A stretch of DNA of 64,000 nucleotides, from NCBI GenBank assembly GCA_028287135.1, contig JAQBQE010000017.1, positions 41,995 to 105,994 of the forward strand, read 5' to 3'. Source of the DNA: Myxococcales bacterium. GTDB lineage: Bacteria > Myxococcota_A > Polyangia > Haliangiales > Haliangiaceae. A model generated the notes under the pieces. It saw only the letters and a program-made list of their open reading frames with translations, had not been told where the DNA came from and searched no databases. Position 1 is the first letter of the stretch; each line of letters begins with the position of its first letter. The translations under genes and the position numbers were made by a program. Shown piece by piece: positions 60,359 to 64,000 of this stretch.

Positions 60359-61867
60359 ATGGACGTTGCTGCACAGCTCCAGGCGCTCGACCTCGACCCA
60401 CGCAAGCTCACCGACGGCGACCTGATCGCGCGCTCGCCGATCGACGGTTCGATCACCGCGCAGCTGCGCTCGACCCCGACCGCCGGGGTCACCGCCGCGA
60501 TCGATCGGGCACACGAGGCGTTCCTCGTGTGGCGCTCCGTGCCCGCGCCGCGTCGCGGGGAGCTGATCCGGGTGTTCGGCGAGGAGCTGCGCGCGAGCAA
60601 GGACGCGCTGGCCGCGCTGGTCACGCTCGAGGCCGGCAAGATCAGCGCCGAGGCCCGCGGCGAGGTGCAGGAGATGATCGACATCTGTGACTTCGCCTGC
60701 GGCCTGTCGCGGCAGCTCTACGGTCTGACGATTGCCTCGGAGCGCCCCGGTCACCGGATGAGCGAGACCTGGCATCCACTCGGCGTGGTCGGCGTGATCA
60801 GCGCGTTCAACTTCCCGGTCGCCGTGTGGGCATGGAACTTCGCGCTCGCCGTGGTCTGCGGCGACTCGGTGGTGTGGAAGCCCTCGGAGAAGACGCCGCT
60901 GACCGCGCTCGCGTGTCAGGCGATCTTCGAACGTGCCCGCACGAAGTTCGCCACCACCGGCGCCGCGGCGCCGGCAGGCCTCTCGGAGATCGTGATCGGA
61001 ACCGCCGCCCAGGGCGAGGTGCTCGTCGACGATCGCCGCGTCGCGCTCGTCAGCGCCACCGGCTCGACCCGGATGGGGCGCGCCGTCGGTCCGCGGGTCG
61101 CGGCCCGGTTCGGCCGCACGCTGCTCGAGCTCGGCGGCAACAACGCGATGATCGTCGCGCCGACCGCCGATCTCGACCTCGCCACGCGGGCGATCCTGTT
61201 CTCCGCCGCCGGTACCGCCGGGCAGCGCTGCACGACGCTGCGCCGCCTGATCGTCCACGCGTCGATCCGTGACGAGCTGCTGTCGCGGGTCGATCGCGCA
61301 TACGCCCAGATCCGCGTCGGCGATCCGCGCGACGCGAAGACCCTGGTCGGCCCGCTGATCGATGGAGCCTCGTTCGAGGCCATGCAGGCGGCCCTGACGC
61401 GCGCACGCACCGAAGGCGGCGAGGTCACCGGCGGCGCGCGCGTCGCGATCGCGGGCTGCGAGGGTGGCTACTACGTCACCCCCGCACTGGTGCGGATGCC
61501 CGGGCAGACCTCGGTCGTTCGCGACGAGACGTTCGCTCCGATCCTGTACGCGGTGACCTATCGCGACCTCACCGAGGCTATCGCGCTGCACAACGACGTC
61601 CCGCAGGGGCTGTCGTCATGCATCTTCACCAACGACCTGCGCGAGGCGGAGCGCTTCACCTCGGCGTCGGGCAGCGACTGCGGCATCGCCAACGTCAACA
61701 TCGGTCCGAGCGGCGCCGAGATCGGTGGCGCGTTCGGCGGCGAGAAGGAGACCGGCGGCGGGCGCGAGTCGGGGAGCGATGCGTGGCGCGGATACATGCG
61801 CCGGGCGACGAACACGGTGAATTACTCGACCGAGTTGCCGCTCGCGCAGGGAATCACATTCGGTTGA
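60359..61867 (+). CDS. Aldehyde dehydrogenase, ALDH7 (aminoadipate semialdehyde) type
   Basis: The 502-residue enzyme matches the ALDH7/antiquitin group: SAFNFPVAVWAWNFALA, Glu in LELGGNNAMIV, active Cys in GTAGQRCTTLRRL and the C-terminal ANVNIGPSGAEIGGAFGG with ETGGGRESGSDAWR. Family members oxidise alpha-aminoadipate semialdehyde, from lysine breakdown, or betaine aldehyde, using NAD. It starts 34 bp after the parvulin gene. The 480 bp beyond it hold only repeats. Confidence 0.9.
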   Translation: MDVAAQLQALDLDPRKLTDGDLIARSPIDGSITAQLRSTPTAGVTAAIDRAHEAFLVWRSVPAPRRGELIRVFGEELRASKDALAALVTLEAGKISAEARGEVQEMIDICDFACGLSRQLYGLTIASERPGHRMSETWHPLGVVGVISAFNFPVAVWAWNFALAVVCGDSVVWKPSEKTPLTALACQAIFERARTKFATTGAAAPAGLSEIVIGTAAQGEVLVDDRRVALVSATGSTRMGRAVGPRVAARFGRTLLELGGNNAMIVAPTADLDLATRAILFSAAGTAGQRCTTLRRLIVHASIRDELLSRVDRAYAQIRVGDPRDAKTLVGPLIDGASFEAMQAALTRARTEGGEVTGGARVAIAGCEGGYYVTPALVRMPGQTSVVRDETFAPILYAVTYRDLTEAIALHNDVPQGLSSCIFTNDLREAERFTSASGSDCGIANVNIGPSGAEIGGAFGGEKETGGGRESGSDAWRGYMRRATNTVNYSTELPLAQGITFG

Positions 61868-61925
61868 TGAACCGGTGAACCGGTGAACCAGTGAGCTCTC
61901 TGGCTTCCCCGGTTCTCGGCCCTCT

Positions 61926-62121
61926 GCTCAGAAACAGGATAACAGGCGACGGGAAACCGGAAACGGGAAACCGCAGACCCTGGACCCTGCGCCGCCACCC
62001 GGCTGCACTCTTCACGTCGCACGTGACCTGAAGAGCAGCGCCGGATCGCGGAAAAGGGCGGGCGCCTGGATCCGCATTTCCGGTTTCCGGTTTCCCGTCG
62101 CCTGTTGTCCTGTTTCTGAGC
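61926..62121. repeat. Inverted repeat with 42-bp arms
   Basis: The arm GCTCAGAAACAGGATAACAG... (61926-61967) pairs with 62080-62121 at about 40 of 42 positions, with 112 bp between. The arms themselves contain GGGAAACCGG tandem pieces. With the tandem tracts at 61870-61893, 62142-62197 and 62295-62342 it fills the 480-bp gap between the dehydrogenase and OmpA genes. No gene lies in the gap. It resembles a MITE or REP-type hairpin. Confidence 0.8.
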
Positions 62122-62141
62122 TTCCGGGGAACGCATTGCCA

Positions 62142-62197
62142 GTCGCCGGTCGCCGGTCGCCGGTCGCCGGTCGCCGGCCGCCGGCCGCCGGCCGCCG
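62142..62197. repeat. Heptanucleotide tandem repeat
   Basis: Eight consecutive 7-bp units: five GTCGCCG followed by three GCCGCCG. The clean homogeneous blocks suggest recent slippage expansion. Confidence 0.9.
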
Positions 62198-62252
62198 GTT
62201 TCTGAGTTTCCGAAATCCGAACGGGCCAAGAGTGGTGGCTCACCCGAAACGT

Positions 62253-62278
62253 AAAAACGGCGCCCCGCGTGGGCGCCG
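62253..62278 (-). terminator. Intrinsic terminator of the OmpA gene
   Basis: CGGCGCCC and GGGCGCCG form an 8-bp stem around a 5-base loop. On the minus strand the stem is followed by TTTTTA, about 70 bp past the OmpA-like stop. It is a standard Rho-independent terminator for that gene. Confidence 0.85.
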
Positions 62279-62294
62279 CCTCGGCCGAAAGAGC

Positions 62295-62342
62295 TAGCCG
62301 GTTAGCCGGTTAGCCGGCTAGCCGGTTCCCCGGTTCCCCGGT
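62295..62342. repeat. Octanucleotide tandem repeat
   Basis: Four units of TAGCCGGT (one ending C) are followed by two of TCCCCGGT and a partial third, immediately after the OmpA-like stop codon. The unit length differs from the 7-bp tract at 62142. Confidence 0.9.
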
Positions 62343-62348
62343 TCCCCG

Positions 62349-63761
62349 TTACGGGTTCGGCGTGTCCGTCGGCGCCGGCGCCGGCGACGGCGTGTCAGGC
62401 GTCGGCGTCGGAGCCGGAGCAGTCGCCTCGGCAGCAGTGTCGATCGAGCTGATCAGCTTGAACTCGACGCGGCGGTTCTTCGCGCGCGCGGCGGTGAGCT
62501 TGCCGCCCTTGAGGCCGGTCGGCGCCTCGACGGGGCTGGTGTCGCCGTAGCCCTTCGCGAGCACGCGGGACTCGTCGATGCCCTTGGAGACGAAGTAGGC
62601 CTTCACCGTCTCGGCGCGAGCCTGCGAGAGCGCGGTGTTGTCGGCGAACGTCTTGCTGCTCTTGAGCGGCTGGTCGTCCGTGTGGCCCTGGATCTCGAGC
62701 TTGATGTCCTTGAACTCGGCGAGCACGGCGACGGCCTTGTCGAGTGTCTTGGCAGACGCGCCGGCGAGGTCGGCGGAGTTCGTCTTGAACGTGATGCCCT
62801 GGATCGCGCCGGTGAACTGGCGGAGCTTCTCCGGGATCTCGTCCGGGCAGCCGTCGTCGTCCTCGAAGCCGTTCTTGGTCTCGGGCTGGTCGGCGCACTT
62901 GTCGGCCGCGTCGGGAACGCCGTCACCGTCGTTGTCCGGGTCGGGGCAGCCGTCGTCGTCCTGGAAGCTATCCTTGTCCTCGGGCTCGATCGGGCACTTG
63001 TCGGTGGCGTCGGCGAGGCCATCGGCATCGTTGTCGCCGTCGGGGCAGCCGTTGTCGTCCTCGAAGCTGTCCATGTCCTCGGGCTCGGTCGGGCACTTGT
63101 CGGCCGCGCCGATGATGCCGTCCTTGTCCGGATCGTCGTCGGTCTTCGGCGGCGGCGGCGCGACCGTCTTGCTGGTCGGGCGGCCCCACTCCTTGTAGAT
63201 GCCGAGGATGGTCTCGACGTCGAACGTCTGACCGCCCGTGTTGCTCGGGACGAGCAGACCGCGAACATCGAGGCGAACGCCCCAGTTGTTCGCTGCGCGG
63301 TACTTGAGACCGGCGCCCGCGTGGATCGCGATGTTCTGCTCCTTCTGGATCTCGGTCTCGTTGGCCGAGTCGAAGATCTTGATCGCGCCGGCGCCCGCGA
63401 GGACGAACGGGATGATCTTGGTGTCCGCGCTGGCGGCGCGGAACTGCGCGACGAGGCTGCCGCGGAAGGCGCCCGCGTAGACGTCGAACACGAGGTCGCG
63501 CGGCTCGGTCGGGATGACCCCGCCTTCCGCCTCGACGCCGAACATCCCGAAGAACACGCCGAGCCGGAACCCGAAGATCGCCGAGTTCTTGAGGCTGTTG
63601 GTCATGTCCGTCTCGGACTCCTCGACGTCCTCGACGCCGAGGCCGCTGTCCGTGTTGAACACGTGGAGGCCTGCGAGCCCGCCGAATTCGACTTCTGCAG
63701 AGGCGAGGGTTGGCGCTCCCACGAGCGCCAGGGCCAGGACGAGTGCGGCGAAGCGGTTCAT
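62349..63761 (-). CDS. OmpA family protein with thrombospondin type 3 repeats
   Basis: The 470-residue outer-membrane protein has a signal peptide (AALVLALALVGAPTLASA) and an eight-strand-like beta barrel (about 25-195). Four calcium-binding TSP3 repeats follow (DKDGIIGAADKCPTEPED, DADGLADATDKCPIEPED, DGDGVPDAADKCADQPET), then an OmpA peptidoglycan-binding domain (ITFKTNSADLAGAS, LEIQGHTDDQP, GYGDTSPVEAPTG, AKNRRVEFKL). It ends in a Pro/Thr tail. The ATG at 63761 is used; a GTG at 63782 is less likely. An intrinsic terminator lies downstream. Confidence 0.93.
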   Translation of the reverse strand: MNRFAALVLALALVGAPTLASAEVEFGGLAGLHVFNTDSGLGVEDVEESETDMTNSLKNSAIFGFRLGVFFGMFGVEAEGGVIPTEPRDLVFDVYAGAFRGSLVAQFRAASADTKIIPFVLAGAGAIKIFDSANETEIQKEQNIAIHAGAGLKYRAANNWGVRLDVRGLLVPSNTGGQTFDVETILGIYKEWGRPTSKTVAPPPPKTDDDPDKDGIIGAADKCPTEPEDMDSFEDDNGCPDGDNDADGLADATDKCPIEPEDKDSFQDDDGCPDPDNDGDGVPDAADKCADQPETKNGFEDDDGCPDEIPEKLRQFTGAIQGITFKTNSADLAGASAKTLDKAVAVLAEFKDIKLEIQGHTDDQPLKSSKTFADNTALSQARAETVKAYFVSKGIDESRVLAKGYGDTSPVEAPTGLKGGKLTAARAKNRRVEFKLISSIDTAAEATAPAPTPTPDTPSPAPAPTDTPNP

Positions 63762-63898
63762 AGCCAAGGGTTTTCGTTCCACCCTGGCCCTTGTGCAAGA
63801 GATCTTTGGACCTAGTTTCGCAGATCCAGCCGGGGACCCCCGGGGAGGCCGCCCGCTAGCGCACCGCTAGCGCCAATGCCACTCGGTTAAGGTCGTTC

Positions 63899-63943
63899 GT
63901 GCACGTGCACGTGCACGTGCCACGTGCTCGTTCACGTCCACGA
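63899..63943. repeat. CACGTG-rich intergenic repeat, end copy
   Basis: Several consecutive CACGTG units are followed by CACGTGCTCGTTCACGTCCACGATC. The ending is shared with the arms of the 49406-50226 element (CACGTCCACGATC) and, with one change, with the copies at 39583 and 39763. It marks the far end of this window. Confidence 0.75.
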
Positions 63944-64000
63944 TCATCGGCAGAGCTTGCTCAGCATTCCGACCACGCGGACCAAGAGCTGCTTGCCCGC
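63944..64000 (-). CDS. Possible 3' end of a minus-strand gene
   Basis: An open frame of 18 residues (AGKQLLVRVVGMLSKLCR) runs from the window edge to a TGA at 63944. It could be the C-terminus of a gene beyond the window. It is too short to judge, and the stop lies next to the CACGTG repeat. Confidence 0.2.
   Translation of the reverse strand, partial: AGKQLLVRVVGMLSKLCR

Noticed and set aside
62142..62342. Possible CRISPR array or origin iterons
   Set aside because: Units are 7 and 8 bp with no spacers, and no DnaA boxes or cas genes were seen.

Overview
The window is about 64 kb of very GC-rich, densely coded chromosomal DNA. No phage genes, recognisable transposase, tRNA or rRNA were seen. 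Several things suggest a delta-proteobacterial lineage, most likely Myxococcota; this is inferred from gene content, not from a phylogeny. They are many short lipoproteins (for example one beginning LILAACGGDDSSQLIDAPSADA-like), PAS/GAF-rich histidine kinases, a Ser/Thr kinase with a PEGA-like tail, OmpA with thrombospondin-3 repeats, twin PilT-type ATPases, and an isc-type Fe-S operon. GTG starts and ATGA/GTGA overlaps are common.

Layout. Bases 1-464 hold the 3' end of a squalene/phytoene synthase. Bases 476-6653 are a minus-strand sensory cluster: a NarX-like kinase, a NarL/FixJ regulator, a receiver-only protein, a PAS protein and a large hybrid kinase. Bases 6745-11590 carry a chaperone-usher fimbrial operon (two related subunits, chaperone, usher) preceded by a PilZ-like gene. 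A short palindrome occurs once in each of these two units. Bases 11.8-28.9 kb are a mixed housekeeping stretch. It includes rarA, a family-5 binding lipoprotein divergent from PBP4, rubrerythrin with DUF3501, an SDR, a stand-alone Lon substrate-binding domain, a WGR protein, Mrp, RibA, peptide deformylase, FolB, a thioesterase, an SspB-like adaptor and lipoproteins.

Bases 28975-34512 form one minus-strand operon, merR-iscS-iscU-iscA-hscB-hscA-fdx. A MerR-family protein with four cysteines (two CxxC pairs) takes the place usually held by IscR. A SoxR/TipA-like operator lies just upstream, and a related 16-bp palindrome sits 7 kb away in the divergent promoter of a second IscA/ErpA-like gene (41157) and a rhodanese-MoeB fusion (41099). 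This looks like a small Fe-S regulon under a candidate MerR-type sensor and is the strongest biological lead.

The rest includes a BON protein with a FUS-like GYGQQG tract, RNase Y, a Ser/Thr kinase, a GlcD-type oxidase, a large SAM methyltransferase, a YbhGFSR-like exporter, a three-GAF histidine kinase, a Baeyer-Villiger-type monooxygenase behind a 37-bp palindrome, two PilT-type ATPases, a triple-parvulin lipoprotein, an ALDH7-type dehydrogenase and an OmpA protein.

Several intergenic gaps hold unusual repeats: an approximately 820-bp imperfect inverted repeat filling a convergent gap (49406-50226), a dispersed CACGTG-rich repeat (39.6 kb, 49.4 kb, 50.2 kb, 63.9 kb), a nested inverted repeat (43167-43390), and a cluster of inverted and tandem repeats (61870-62350).
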